From assembly GCA_021371935.1 (NCBI GenBank), contig JAJFVF010000021.1, forward strand, positions 1 to 64,000: DNA of 64,000 bases. Direction: 5' to 3'. This document shows positions 25,329 to 34,391 of this stretch, in pieces. The DNA is from a bacterium. GTDB taxonomy: Bacteria; Armatimonadota; UBA5829. The translations under genes were made by a program, and so were the position numbers. Each line of letters begins with the position of its first letter. The first letter of the stretch is position 1. The notes beneath the pieces are model-generated. The model did no database searches and had not been told where the DNA came from. It saw only the letters and a list, made by a program, of their open reading frames with translations.

Positions 25329-27896
25329 ATGGACCTAACTAAAGCCGCACTCGAAGCACGGTTCGAGACCTCATCCGACGCCAGACAACTGGCCGATAGA
25401 CTATCGGACGCCCGCGAAGAACTGGCGGGATGTCTGGCCGAAATGGGCGGCATCGAGATGATGCATGCCTACAGCAACCTCACTGATGCTCTCGTCCGAA
25501 GAATTTTTCAGATAGCCGCAACAGCCGCCGAACAGGACGACCCCAACACTGCGAAAAAAGCTCTGCGTGAAATCGCTATAGCAGCGGTCGGCGGCTATGG
25601 GCGAAGAGAGATGTCGCCGTTCTCGGACGTCGATGTCACGTTCATCGCAGGCACTGGCGATGACGATGAGATAGACCTGGTCGTTAAGCGCGCATTTAGG
25701 ATATTGATGGATGTGCTCGAACATGCGCAGCTCAAGGTCGGATACTCATACAGGCGGGTTGACGACGTTGAAAACCTGCCTTTGGAGACAGAGACAGCTC
25801 TGCTCGACGCAAGATGGATATCCGGCAATAAGGCGCTCTTCAATGCATTCGAGTCGGCACTGCGCAGAGCAATCACCCCAGCAGCATTCGTGATCGGACA
25901 TATAAACGCCAGGCACAGTTCAGGATCATCGGCCAACACACCATACCTTGTGGAGCCGAACATCAAGGAAGGCCGCGGCGGCCTGCGTGATTTGCATGCG
26001 GCTCGCTGGATTGCGCAGGTGGCATTCGATCTTGCCGGGACGGACGTGTGGGATGGGTTAAGGTCCAGAGGGATCGTCTCCGACGGCGATATCGAAGACG
26101 TGCTTGGAGCAACCGAATTCCTGGCCAAGACTCGTAACAATCTCCATCTACTCACGGAACGTGGGATGGATGTGCTCAGTGCGGGCAGACATCTGGAAAT
26201 CTCTCAGAAGATGGGCTGCTGCAGCGATAATGACCCAACACCGAACAAATTCCTGGCGGCATTCTATGGTCATGTGCAAAAGATATGGCATGTCTATCAT
26301 AAAGTCGCGCAGGCATGCCTCGAACAACAGCTGGAAATTGAACCGGGGATGTTCGCTCACGCGGGGATGCTGCGAATTCTCGACCGTAGCCTGTTGACCC
26401 GTGAGCCTGCCGCACTGCTGAGAGTCTTTCAACATTCACGCACATATGACCTGCGCATCCATCGTGAAACGAGTGACCTGATAACCGGCAGCACCAATGG
26501 CCGCAAGTCCGGCACGGAAGCCCTCCGCAGCTTTATCGATGTCATATCCTCTCCGGGAGCCGGGGCAGTACTACGTTCCATGGCAGAACTTAACGTATTG
26601 GAAGCCGTCGTTCCATCATTCAAAAATTTGATGACCATCGTTCCGGGTGATGCAGCACATAAATACACCGTCGGGGAGCACTCTCTGCGGACTGTCGAGC
26701 AGCTGGATGCGCTCTTTACAGACTCCGACGAGATGTTTTCGGATGTGTTCTCCCGCGTCCAGAAGCTGGAGGTGTTGTACCTGGCTGCGCTGCTTCATGA
26801 CGTTGGAAAAGCCAACTCAAAAGGAGACCATGCAAAAGTCGGCGCATCGGTCGCACGTAAAGCTGCTGCCGCGCTCGGCATGCCCGAACAGTCGCAGGCA
26901 ATCGTCGAATTTCTGGTCAAGAATCATCTGAGGATGGCTGAGACCGCCAGGCTTCGCGACCTGCACCAGAAACGCACGATCAGAGACTTCGTCGCGGTCG
27001 TCAAAGATACACAACTGCTGGATATGCTCTTTCTGCTGACTGTGGCAGATAATAGAGCGGTCGGAACACGCAATTGGAGCCAGGTCCAAGTGCGGTTTTT
27101 GATGGAACTTCATGAGCGCGCAATGGCGGCTCTGCGCTCACCCGAATCTGCCACACCGGACCTGGACAGACACAAACGTAGAGTACGCAGAGAACTCTCC
27201 CTTGCAAACCTGCCGCTTGATGAGGTAGACGAACACTGCGCATCCATGCCCGCCAGCTATCTGCTCAACACTCCGCCTGATGAGCTTGCGGCCCATATCG
27301 GTTATGTGCGCAATGCACGTGATGGCTCACCCGCTATAGAGGTCAGGGATGACCGGACCGGCCAGTTTACGCTGCTGACGGTGGTAACAAAAGACAAAAA
27401 GGGACTTTTGAGCGAGATTGCAGGGACTCTCGACGCAATGCACATAGACATTCATGCGGCGCAGATATTCACCCGCCACTCGACCGACCATATCGCAATC
27501 GACATTCTCTTCATCGACTTCGAGGGACGCCAGCTAACTCAGATGAAAAAGTGGCAGCTTGAAGGCGAGTTGACAAGCGTGCTTACGGGTCAGGTGAGCG
27601 TTGACGAACTGCTGAGCCGCTGGGGCAAGAAACGGTTCGAGAAGTCCGAAAAGCTGACGATGAGCGTGCTCGATAATCTCTCTGACCATGAGAGCGTGAT
27701 TGAGGTCCGGGCAATCGATGCGCATGGGATATTGCACTATCTGACGCGGAAAATCTCAGAGTTGGGGTTCGACATACATTCCGCGCGAGTGGCAACATGG
27801 GGGCATGAGGCGCGTGATGTCTTCTACATCACCAGCAAAGATGGCCAAAAACTCAGCGAGTCTGAAATGGAGAATCTCGGGCAGGCGCTGGTTTGA
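25329..27896 (+). CDS. glnD: [Protein-PII] uridylyltransferase/uridylyl-removing enzyme
   Basis: An 855-residue bifunctional GlnD. Domains in order: nucleotidyltransferase (motif GGYGRREMSPFSDVD near residue 87), the PII-uridylyltransferase helical region (NIKEGRGGLRDLH near 210), an HD phosphohydrolase domain (ALLHDVGKANSKGDH near 490) for removal of UMP, and two C-terminal ACT domains (from about 680 and 790) that bind glutamine. It uridylylates PII at Tyr51 when glutamine is low and removes the group when high. The ATG at 25329 follows AGGG; a GTG eleven codons earlier lies inside a repeat and is unlikely. It is downstream of amtB-glnK but separated by 286 bases of repeats, so it may have its own promoter. 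Confidence 0.95.
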   Translation: MDLTKAALEARFETSSDARQLADRLSDAREELAGCLAEMGGIEMMHAYSNLTDALVRRIFQIAATAAEQDDPNTAKKALREIAIAAVGGYGRREMSPFSDVDVTFIAGTGDDDEIDLVVKRAFRILMDVLEHAQLKVGYSYRRVDDVENLPLETETALLDARWISGNKALFNAFESALRRAITPAAFVIGHINARHSSGSSANTPYLVEPNIKEGRGGLRDLHAARWIAQVAFDLAGTDVWDGLRSRGIVSDGDIEDVLGATEFLAKTRNNLHLLTERGMDVLSAGRHLEISQKMGCCSDNDPTPNKFLAAFYGHVQKIWHVYHKVAQACLEQQLEIEPGMFAHAGMLRILDRSLLTREPAALLRVFQHSRTYDLRIHRETSDLITGSTNGRKSGTEALRSFIDVISSPGAGAVLRSMAELNVLEAVVPSFKNLMTIVPGDAAHKYTVGEHSLRTVEQLDALFTDSDEMFSDVFSRVQKLEVLYLAALLHDVGKANSKGDHAKVGASVARKAAAALGMPEQSQAIVEFLVKNHLRMAETARLRDLHQKRTIRDFVAVVKDTQLLDMLFLLTVADNRAVGTRNWSQVQVRFLMELHERAMAALRSPESATPDLDRHKRRVRRELSLANLPLDEVDEHCASMPASYLLNTPPDELAAHIGYVRNARDGSPAIEVRDDRTGQFTLLTVVTKDKKGLLSEIAGTLDAMHIDIHAAQIFTRHSTDHIAIDILFIDFEGRQLTQMKKWQLEGELTSVLTGQVSVDELLSRWGKKRFEKSEKLTMSVLDNLSDHESVIEVRAIDAHGILHYLTRKISELGFDIHSARVATWGHEARDVFYITSKDGQKLSESEMENLGQALV

Positions 27897-27932
27897 TTTG
27901 AATTGCAGAGGTGCGGAAGTAATTTGCGATTT

Positions 27933-27981
27933 GAAATCGCGAGATTCTCTTTCGGTCGCGATCAGATATCGCGCCCGAACA
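27933..27981. repeat. Dispersed repeat family C, copy 2
   Basis: GAAATCGCGAGATTCTC followed by TTCGGTCGCGAT and ATCGCGCCCGAA arms. It lies between glnD and mnmE, which converge here, so it flanks glnD on both sides together with copy 1. Confidence 0.85.
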
Positions 27982-28009
27982 TAGCGATGCATCCTTTGTT
28001 ACTCAGCCT

Positions 28010-29371
28010 TCACTTGCCTATGCAGAACTCTGAAAATATCCTGTCGAGCAGGTCTTCACTTGCGGTTTCACCTGTGATGAGGCCAAGGCTGCTTCGCGCT
28101 GATGTAAGGTCCACACTCAGCAGGTCAATTGGTTGGCCACCTTTCAGCGTCGCAATGGCGTTCTTGATGCTCTCATGGGCAGAAATAAGTGAGCGCTGGT
28201 GACGGACATTGCTGACCAGCACACTTTCGCTCGATATTGATGAGACTGCAATATCAGCAATCTTTTCTTCCAACTCGTCGATCCCTTGACTGGTCGATGC
28301 ACTCGTCATGACTATGGGCATCGGGCTGTCTACAGATAATTTCCCGCATTCGCTCTCAGGCATGAGATCGACTTTGTTGACCACCACTATCGCGGGTTTG
28401 CCCTCGCACTCTTTAGGCAGAGTAACATCAAGATCGCCTGTCGCATCCAACACCATCAAAACCAGATCAGCCGACAAGATCGACTCCCTGGACCGCTCGA
28501 CACCTATCTTTTCCACCGGGTCATCCGTCACTCTCAGCCCCGCAGTGTCCATTGCGACAATCGGGATGCCGTGGATTTCCAGGCTCTCTTCGATCACGTC
28601 GCGAGTGGTGCCGGGAATAGGGGTCACTATCGCGCGCGCATGCCGCAGCAGAGCATTGAGCAAGCTCGACTTGCCCACATTCACTCGACCCGCAATAACC
28701 AGCCTCATGCCCTCTCTATAGACACGCCCACTGCCGAATGACTTTAGCAAATCATCGACATCATCCCGCGCTGATTCGAGTCCGGACATGATCCAGCCCG
28801 TTTCAGGCTCGGGAACATCGTCGGGGAAGTCTATGGCAGCCTCTATGGCGGCAATCACACCCAATATGCGTGCATTGATATCCCCCACCCGCTTCGAGAG
28901 CGCTCCGTCCAGTTGGCGCAGGGCCATTTTGCGCGCATCATCCGTCCGGGCACGGATCAGGTCATTGACCGCCTCAGCCTGTGCCAGATCCATCTTGCCA
29001 TTGAGGAATGCCCGCTTGGTAAACTCACCTGGTTCGGCAAGTCTCGCACCCGCATCCAATACCGCAGAGAGAGCATGCTTCAATATCGCGATCCCGCCAT
29101 GGCAGGATATCTCGACGACATCCTCACCTGTATAGCTTGCGGGCGTGCGAAATATCGTGAGGACCACATCGTCTATCGCGCTTCCGGTCTTGGGGTCGAT
29201 CAGAGCGCCATGGTGGGCGGTATGTGTGGGCAGTTTCGCTATATCTTTGTCGCCGGAGCTAAATATGCGCGAAGCCGAGACGAACGCCTCGGGTCCGCTT
29301 ATGCGTATCACACCTATACCTGCGGACCCTATAGCAGTGGCTATTGCGGCAATAGTATCAGTAAATTGCAT
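28010..29371 (-). CDS. mnmE: tRNA uridine-5-carboxymethylaminomethyl(34) GTPase
   Basis: A 453-residue MnmE. The N-terminal folate-binding domain starts TDTIAAIATAIGSAGIGVIR, followed by a helical domain and an inserted Ras-like G domain from about residue 220: GRVNVGKSSLLNAL (P-loop), IPGTTRDV (switch I), DTAGLR, NKVDLM. The C-terminus ends FCIGK, the conserved F-C-I/V-G-K whose Cys is needed for activity. With MnmG it modifies U34 of several tRNAs. MnmG is not in the window. It is the last gene of the rpmH-rnpA-yidD-yidC-jag-mnmE cluster. Confidence 0.96.
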   Translation of the reverse strand: MQFTDTIAAIATAIGSAGIGVIRISGPEAFVSASRIFSSGDKDIAKLPTHTAHHGALIDPKTGSAIDDVVLTIFRTPASYTGEDVVEISCHGGIAILKHALSAVLDAGARLAEPGEFTKRAFLNGKMDLAQAEAVNDLIRARTDDARKMALRQLDGALSKRVGDINARILGVIAAIEAAIDFPDDVPEPETGWIMSGLESARDDVDDLLKSFGSGRVYREGMRLVIAGRVNVGKSSLLNALLRHARAIVTPIPGTTRDVIEESLEIHGIPIVAMDTAGLRVTDDPVEKIGVERSRESILSADLVLMVLDATGDLDVTLPKECEGKPAIVVVNKVDLMPESECGKLSVDSPMPIVMTSASTSQGIDELEEKIADIAVSSISSESVLVSNVRHQRSLISAHESIKNAIATLKGGQPIDLLSVDLTSARSSLGLITGETASEDLLDRIFSEFCIGK

Positions 29372-29431
29372 GATTTTGTCGGCAGTCGGCGCAGCGCCGG
29401 CATAGCCGACGGTCCTGCAGACCGCCGACTG

Positions 29432-30151
29432 CTATTTCTTTGGTGAAATCACAACGTGGCGATAGTCGCCTTCGCCCTCGCTGTAAGTATATACATCCGG
29501 GTCGTCCGCCAAAGTCATGTGCACGATCCTGCGGTCGCGAGGATTCTGCGGGTCCAACACAGCTTCCCTGCCCTCGGCTCTGACTGCATCGGCATACTCG
29601 CGAGCCTTGGCCTCGATTATTTCCTGGTGGCGAGCACGGTAGTTTTCAGCATCTAGAATCAATCTTCGGCGCGAATCGGAATACTTGGCGACGGCAAGAC
29701 CGACAATGTACTGCAGCGCGTCGAGAGTCTGACCATGCTTGCCTATCAGGATCGCGACGTCGTCACCTGCTATGTTTATCACGACTTCTTCGTCATCCGC
29801 GGACTTCAAGACCGGTTTGGCATTGACCTTCATCGCCTTGAGCACGTCACCGACTATGCGCAGCGTCTCGTCCACATAGACATCGCCCTCACCTGAAAAA
29901 CCAGCCGGCTCTTCGTCCGACAACACTTCCACCGGCACCTCTTCAGCTATTTCAACAGACGCAGTACTGGGCGTGTAACCCTCTTTAACCCGCGCTTTGA
30001 TCGTGGTCGGCATCTGACCCAGGCCGAGAAAACCCTTGGTGCCCTCCTCCACTATCTCATACTCAACACCGTCAACACTCACGCCCAACTGCTGGGCGGC
30101 TGTCGTCACGGCCTCTTCTATTGTTCTTCCACTAGCCTCAACTGTACTCAA
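29432..30151 (-). CDS. jag: KhpB/Jag RNA-binding protein
   Basis: A 239-residue protein with the Jag N-terminal domain (EASGRTIEEAVTTAAQQLGV, GTKGFLGLG at residues 38-46), a linker, a KH domain (IAGDDVAILIGKHGQTLDAL, about 130-155) and an R3H domain (residues 170-239; R-R-I-V-H motif in PRDRRIVHMTL). It binds RNA and, with KhpA, affects cell wall and division in Firmicutes. The start is TTG: the first codons read TTG-AGT-ACA and a GGAGG site lies six bases upstream. It sits between yidC and mnmE, the order found in many bacteria. Confidence 0.93.
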   Translation of the reverse strand: MSTVEASGRTIEEAVTTAAQQLGVSVDGVEYEIVEEGTKGFLGLGQMPTTIKARVKEGYTPSTASVEIAEEVPVEVLSDEEPAGFSGEGDVYVDETLRIVGDVLKAMKVNAKPVLKSADDEEVVINIAGDDVAILIGKHGQTLDALQYIVGLAVAKYSDSRRRLILDAENYRARHQEIIEAKAREYADAVRAEGREAVLDPQNPRDRRIVHMTLADDPDVYTYSEGEGDYRHVVISPKK

Positions 30152-30274
30152 TTGACGCCTCCATATCAGGTTATAGGTGTTGGGAGCTTAGGTATTGGGG
30201 CTATAACGCCCAACTCCGTTATATACATTTACGAACCATGAAACTAGAAACTATCAGACTATCTGACCAAACGG

Positions 30275-31543
30275 TTATCTTCTCCGTCTGCGCCTGGAAC
30301 GTGATGCCCTGTCTGTCGTATCGGTAGGAGCAGGCGCGCTCGGCTCGCCAGGTGCCCCAGCACCCTCGGCGGGCGGTTCTGGAGCATGCAGTATCAGATA
30401 CTGCTGCCCAGTCTGCAAAATGTTTAGCACCAGCCAGTAAAGCAAAAATGCAGCGGGATAACCAGCAAAGATAAACGCAAACATAAGCGGCATCATTATC
30501 GACATCATCTTCTGCTGCTCTGCCTGCGTCGGGTCGACTGCGGACATTTTCGTCGATATATACATGCTGAACAGATAGAGCACCACCAATATCAGGTCGG
30601 CTTCGGCCAGGTTTCCGGCGGTAAACCATACTTTGCCCCCCACCGGACCAATCGGCAGAGTCTGTCCCCACAAATGCGATAGCTTGCTCCCAATCCAGAA
30701 AAATGACGCCTGCTCAAACTGGAACTTGTAGGCATTTATCATATAAAAGAGCATCATCAGTATCGGAAGCTGAATCAGCAGCGGCAGACAGCTTGCAAAT
30801 GGATTGACGCCATGCTCTTTATACAAGTCCATCGTCTTTTCGCCGAGTGTCTTCTGATCGCCCTTATATTTCTCTTGAAGCTGCTTAACAAGAGGCGCAA
30901 TCTTTTGCATCTCTTTCATACTCTTGAATTGCGCCTTGGTGAGCGGCGTGATCAGAATCTTGATGATGATCGTTATCAGGACTATCGCAAACCAGTAGCT
31001 GAATGACGGCACACGACCAGTCAGGGCCACAAAGAAATCGATAATCTTGTACAAGATTCCAGTGGAGTTATGCTTGTCAAGCTCTTTCGCAAACTTTAGA
31101 CGCATCTTCTTCGCGTCGGCTACATAATCAAGAACCTGCTTGGCCTCGGGCTCTTCCATGTCATTGAGCAATTCCGATTTTGGCCGGTCATAATTGTTTA
31201 TCAGCCTCTTGAAAGTCTCTACGGATGTGTTCAGATTATAGGTCTTCGTACGCTTGTCGGCAGTCCCATAAATCATAGCCATCTCATAGAGAGCCTTCGC
31301 ACCCTCCGGCATGCCGGAATATTTCTTATCACCAGCTATGTCATTGAGGCTGCGGATCGCATTCTGATAATTGTCATTCTTATCAGAAGTGCGTGTCGAT
31401 TTCTCTGCAGCCGCAATCGTTTTCTCTGCCTTAGCGAAGAGTACATCCGCCTTGGAGGCAAAGCTCACATTCGCCGCGCCGAAAGCAATCAGGAGGATAA
31501 ATATTGATGCGAGTGATTTCTTCAGAAGTCTCATAGTTTGCAT
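30275..31543 (-). CDS. yidC: YidC membrane insertase with helical N-terminal extension
   Basis: A 422-residue Oxa1/YidC protein. A signal or first membrane segment (IFILLIAFGAANVSFA) precedes about 120 hydrophilic, mostly helical, Lys/Asp-rich residues with TPR-like spacing (ADVLFAKAEKTIAAAEK, SLNDIAG, AKALYEMAMIYG). The insertase core with five helices starts near residue 165 (YWFAIVLITIIIKILITPLT), with the conserved NPFASCLPLLIQLP. The tail is Pro/Ala-rich and ends in eight basic residues, likely to contact the ribosome. In diderms YidC usually has a beta-sandwich P1 domain; here it is replaced by the helical region. No strong ribosome site is seen. Confidence 0.93.
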   Translation of the reverse strand: MQTMRLLKKSLASIFILLIAFGAANVSFASKADVLFAKAEKTIAAAEKSTRTSDKNDNYQNAIRSLNDIAGDKKYSGMPEGAKALYEMAMIYGTADKRTKTYNLNTSVETFKRLINNYDRPKSELLNDMEEPEAKQVLDYVADAKKMRLKFAKELDKHNSTGILYKIIDFFVALTGRVPSFSYWFAIVLITIIIKILITPLTKAQFKSMKEMQKIAPLVKQLQEKYKGDQKTLGEKTMDLYKEHGVNPFASCLPLLIQLPILMMLFYMINAYKFQFEQASFFWIGSKLSHLWGQTLPIGPVGGKVWFTAGNLAEADLILVVLYLFSMYISTKMSAVDPTQAEQQKMMSIMMPLMFAFIFAGYPAAFLLYWLVLNILQTGQQYLILHAPEPPAEGAGAPGEPSAPAPTDTTDRASRSRRRRRR

Positions 31544-31558
31544 TGAACAGGTAGATGA

Positions 31559-31774
31559 CTACTTGACCGGGTCATAGCCCCCGTCAGACCATGGGTGACA
31601 GCGGCATATCCTGCAGATTCCCATCCAGATGCCCTTAAGGCAGCCATATTTTTCTATCGCCTGAGCCGTATACTCGGAACAGGTCGGCAAATATCTGCAG
31701 GTCCGTGGCCATAATCGCCTTGAAGCCTGTTGGTAAACACCCCTTATAAGCAGTAGGATTATCTTTCTAATCAC
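31559..31774 (-). CDS. yidD: Membrane protein insertion efficiency factor
   Basis: A 71-residue YidD. Conserved parts are present: IRGVYQQASRRLWPRTCRYLPTCSEY shortened here to the Cys-containing RTCRYLPTCSEY (residues 24-35), the AIEKYGCLKGIWMG helix and RCHPWSDGGYDPV at the end. It assists YidC/SRP insertion at the inner membrane. Its ATG overlaps the rnpA stop by four bases (ATGA), so the two are translationally coupled. Confidence 0.95.
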   Translation of the reverse strand: MIRKIILLLIRGVYQQASRRLWPRTCRYLPTCSEYTAQAIEKYGCLKGIWMGICRICRCHPWSDGGYDPVK

Positions 31775-32109
31775 TTCAGAATACCCAGCTTCCGAAAAAG
31801 CCTGTCGACAGACACTTCAAACTCGGCCAGTGCCGCCTCAGCAGCCCTTCGCCGCGCCACAATCACAACATCGTATCCATCGGCGATATCCGCAAGCCTC
31901 AGCCTGACTGTCTCCCTTAAGAGCCTTTTTACCCGGTTGCGTTTGACAGCGCCACCAAGTTTCTTGCTCACAGAAAAACCCACACGCGTTATCGATTCGT
32001 TATTGACAAGCGTGTACACTACAATGAGGTCCGTTGCAGCGGACCTCCCTTTTGAATACACTTTCGCAAACTGCGACTTTAGCCGCAATCGCCACGCCGA
32101 GGGTAACAT
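31771..32109 (-). CDS. rnpA: Ribonuclease P protein component
   Basis: A 112-residue RnpA. The RNR signature is KRNRVKRLLRE at about residues 55-65, after the FSVSKKLGGAV strand. The C-terminal YDVVIVARRRAAEA is typical. It binds the P RNA and helps 5' processing of tRNA. The ATG at 32109 is chosen because GAGG lies eight bases upstream and the protein then begins with LPSAWRLRLKSQF, in line with homologs; a 14-residue upstream extension is possible in frame but basic and unsupported. Confidence 0.94.
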   Translation of the reverse strand: MLPSAWRLRLKSQFAKVYSKGRSAATDLIVVYTLVNNESITRVGFSVSKKLGGAVKRNRVKRLLRETVRLRLADIADGYDVVIVARRRAAEAALAEFEVSVDRLFRKLGILK

Positions 32110-32173
32110 TAATCTGCCTCGCCGCTTTGGGCGACCGCGCGCCCCAACCATAAGGGCGCGCCACCGCGCATCA

Positions 32174-32308
32174 TTATACAGTAAGTTCCCAGCGGCCTTT
32201 TGCGCGCCTTGATTTTAATACCCTTCGCCCGTTGCGCGAAGACATGCGTGACATAAAACCATGCTCACGCTTGCGCGCTCGGCACTTGGGTTGGTATGTG
32301 CGTTTCAT
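32174..32308 (-). CDS. rpmH: 50S ribosomal protein L34
   Basis: A 44-residue protein read directly from the minus strand: it starts [18 protein letters not shown], continues [20 protein letters not shown] and ends RWELTV. This is L34 with its usual MKRTYQP start and R-x-S-S-x-x-G-R-x-V-L-x-x-R-R-x-K-G core. The usual QPS/N-x-x-R-x-x-x-HGF becomes [13 protein letters not shown], and the last six residues (RWELTV) replace the common R-K/L-S-x end. A GGGGG site lies 12 bases before the ATG. It is the first gene of the cluster, 64 bases before rnpA. Confidence 0.95.
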   Translation of the reverse strand: MKRTYQPKCRARKREHGFMSRMSSRNGRRVLKSRRAKGRWELTV

Positions 32309-32336
32309 TCGTTTACTATACCCCCTAGCTTGAGCA

Positions 32337-32366
32337 ATTATATCATACCGATCAACTATCTTACAA
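32337..32366 (-). promoter_or_regulatory. Promoter of the rpmH-mnmE cluster
   Basis: On the minus strand TTGTAA (32361-32366) and a consensus TATAAT (32337-32342) are separated by 18 bases. The start of transcription would fall about 20 bases before the rpmH ATG. Confidence 0.65.
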
Positions 32367-32390
32367 GTAAGGTCGGATTACCGAATATAT

Positions 32391-32466
32391 GGCTCGGCAG
32401 GAGCCTCGCCCTCCCACAGTCTTGTTTTATGAAAACAAACAAAGCTCAGCGGGAGCCTCGCCACCC
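32391..32466. repeat. Dispersed repeat family A, two copies in tandem
   Basis: A good copy (GGCTCGGCAGGAGCCTCGCC, 32391-32415) is followed by CACAGTCTTGTTTT and ATGAAAACAAACAA and a worn copy (AGCTCAGCGGGAGCCTCGCC, 32443-32466). GTTTT..AAAAC between them can also pair. The pair lies between ychF and rpmH. Confidence 0.75.
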
Positions 32467-32481
32467 ACTGCAGTCATACGA

Positions 32482-33570
32482 TCAAACCTTGAAACGTATA
32501 TACATCACATCGCCGTCCTGAACGACATAGTCCTTGCCCTGGAGAGAGACTATGCCCTTTTGCTTGGCGGCGTCCCAGCCACCTGCCGCTTTTACATCCT
32601 CAAAATTGGCTATCTCGGCACGGATAAAACCCCGAGCGATATCAGAGTGGATCGTCCCGGCAGCATCAACCGCTTTATCGCCCGCATGGATTGTCCAGGC
32701 GCGCACCTCAGGCTCACCGGCGGTAAGAAATGATATCAGACCCAGAGCCTTATAGCAAGCCCGTATCAGAACATTTCTGGCAGGCTCCTCGATACCCATT
32801 GACTGCAAAAACTCGGTCTCTTCTTCATCGCTCAACTGCGAGACCTCCATCTCGACCTGCGCACACAGCTCGATCACGGGCACTCCAGCCTCTTCACATG
32901 CCTTTCGGAACGCAAGTATCTGATCGTCAGTCGAGCCGATCTGATCCTCCGCAATATTGAGCACCGCGATCATCTGCTTCAGGGTGAGAAAGTCGTAGCC
33001 GCGAATCGTCTTCTCTTCCTCGGAGGTGAAATCCAGTGCCTTGAGAGATTTGCCCTCCTCCAAGGCCGACTTGATGCGTTCGAGCAGGTCCATCTCCATG
33101 GTCGCAGGGGTTGCTGCACCCTTCTTGACCCCATGAAGCTGTTTCTCCACGCGCGGGATGCGGTTTTCAACAAGCTGCAGATCGGCAAGCATAAGTTCAT
33201 TCTGCAGATTTTGAAGATCGGCCACAGGACTCGCTTCCTCGCCAACAGATCCGGTGAAGCCACGCACCACATGCACAAGAGCATCCACCTGACGCACATC
33301 CGCAAAGAAATCCGAACCGAACTTGGTCCTGCCCTGGTCAGTCGCTATCTTTGCTGCGCCATCTATAAACTCAATGCTTGCGTATGTTATCTTTTTGGGA
33401 TGATATTCCTCGACGAAATAGTCCACGCGGCTGTCCGGAACGCTCACCACACCGATATTGGGTTTTGCCGACTGACCGTAGCTCTCCTCGATCTTTACCG
33501 TGCCCCTCGTCAGAGCCTTAAATAAAGTGGTCTTGCCGGACGACGGCAGCCCCACGATCCCTACTCTCAT
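32482..33570 (-). CDS. ychF: Redox-regulated ATPase/GTPase of the Obg-related YchF family
   Basis: A 362-residue YchF. P-loop GLPSSGKTTLFKALT at the very N-terminus, the VPDSRVDYFVEEYHPKK insert typical for YchF, a coiled-coil helical domain (residues 130-200) and the C-terminal TGS domain with RGFIRAEI and the final strand VQDGDVMYIRFKV. The usual NKxE-like specificity loop of YchF, which favours ATP, is LNIAEDQIG. It associates with ribosomes and stress responses. The ATG at 33570 is chosen from homologs; a 20-residue in-frame upstream extension is ignored. Confidence 0.95.
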   Translation of the reverse strand: MRVGIVGLPSSGKTTLFKALTRGTVKIEESYGQSAKPNIGVVSVPDSRVDYFVEEYHPKKITYASIEFIDGAAKIATDQGRTKFGSDFFADVRQVDALVHVVRGFTGSVGEEASPVADLQNLQNELMLADLQLVENRIPRVEKQLHGVKKGAATPATMEMDLLERIKSALEEGKSLKALDFTSEEEKTIRGYDFLTLKQMIAVLNIAEDQIGSTDDQILAFRKACEEAGVPVIELCAQVEMEVSQLSDEEETEFLQSMGIEEPARNVLIRACYKALGLISFLTAGEPEVRAWTIHAGDKAVDAAGTIHSDIARGFIRAEIANFEDVKAAGGWDAAKQKGIVSLQGKDYVVQDGDVMYIRFKV

Positions 33571-33666
33571 TGCATCACCTGAATCCGTATTTTCGCCCCA
33601 TTGTATCACATTCAAGGCTGTGTGCGCCAAAATGGACGAATCTGGTCGATATACGGTCGGAAGCCA

Positions 33667-34344
33667 CTACAATATCGCGTAGACCATGGTGACGGATGCG
33701 GTAACAGTCAGTTCGCCGGGTATGACAGGGGTCGGCGCTGCCTCGGACTTGGCCAAGCCTGCCAGCATCGGTCTGGGGGTGTAGCCTCCGGCCTCTGACA
33801 TGGAGATGAGCCTGCCAAGTTTCACACCCGCTGCCTCGGCCATCGAATTCGCCTTGGACTTAGCCTGAGCTACCGCATTCGACAAAGCTTGACGGCAAAG
33901 CGTGGTATCATCCTCGATTGAAAAGTCGATGCCCTGAACATTGTTCGCACCTGCTTTGACGCCGATATCGATTATTGAGCCTACTTGCGTCATGTCTCTG
34001 ATCGTAAGGCGTACCCGATTGGACACGTTGTAGCCCACAGTCATAGGCGGCGATTTTTTGTAGTCCATAATAGGATTGACGGAATAGTCGGCGGTCTCAA
34101 TATCGTCCTTGGCAATCCCCGCTTTCATAACCGCGGCGATTACAGCGTTCGTTATCCCGGCATTATCCTTTGCAGCCTTTGCAGCATCGCCGGACTGAGT
34201 ATTCACACCGAGTGTCACGTAAGCAATGTCAGGTTGAGCCTTGACCTCGCCCGAGCCGGTTACCACTATGCCTGTCGCATCCGCAGCAGCAATCGCAGGC
34301 AGCAGCAGCATTGTCACAACTGCACAAATGTAAATACGGTACAT
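33667..34344 (-). CDS. SIMPL-domain (DUF541) exported protein
   Basis: A 225-residue protein with a Sec signal peptide (ICAVVTMLLLPAIAAADA) followed by a full SIMPL domain: GIVVTGSGEVKAQPDIAYVTLG at the start, AAKAAKDNAGITNAVIAAV, YSVNPIMDY, and the late QALSNAVAQAKSKANSMAEAAGVKLG helix. It is probably periplasmic. SIMPL proteins such as BP26 assemble into ring-shaped oligomers; their function is mostly unknown. The ATG follows GGAGGTG. That site is covered by a strong hairpin in the leader (see next entry). Confidence 0.88.
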   Translation of the reverse strand: MYRIYICAVVTMLLLPAIAAADATGIVVTGSGEVKAQPDIAYVTLGVNTQSGDAAKAAKDNAGITNAVIAAVMKAGIAKDDIETADYSVNPIMDYKKSPPMTVGYNVSNRVRLTIRDMTQVGSIIDIGVKAGANNVQGIDFSIEDDTTLCRQALSNAVAQAKSKANSMAEAAGVKLGRLISMSEAGGYTPRPMLAGLAKSEAAPTPVIPGELTVTASVTMVYAIL

Positions 34345-34349
34345 AAAAA

Positions 34350-34391
34350 CACCTCCGAGTAATAGCGGTCTGCCGCTATTATACCCGGAGG
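34350..34391 (-). promoter_or_regulatory. Leader hairpin that covers the ribosome site of the SIMPL gene
   Basis: On the minus strand CCTCCGGGTATAATAGCGG is followed by CAGA and CCGCTATTACTCGGAGG; the arms pair nearly perfectly and the last GGAGG is the ribosome site. The hairpin would block translation when folded. The TATAAT inside the first arm could instead be a -10 box, in which case only part of the hairpin would be in the RNA. Confidence 0.55.

Noticed and set aside
32261-32733. Plus-strand frames across rpmH, repeat A copies and the end of ychF
   Set aside because: They arise from the repeat (LGRSLALP-like peptide) and antisense reading of rpmH and ychF.
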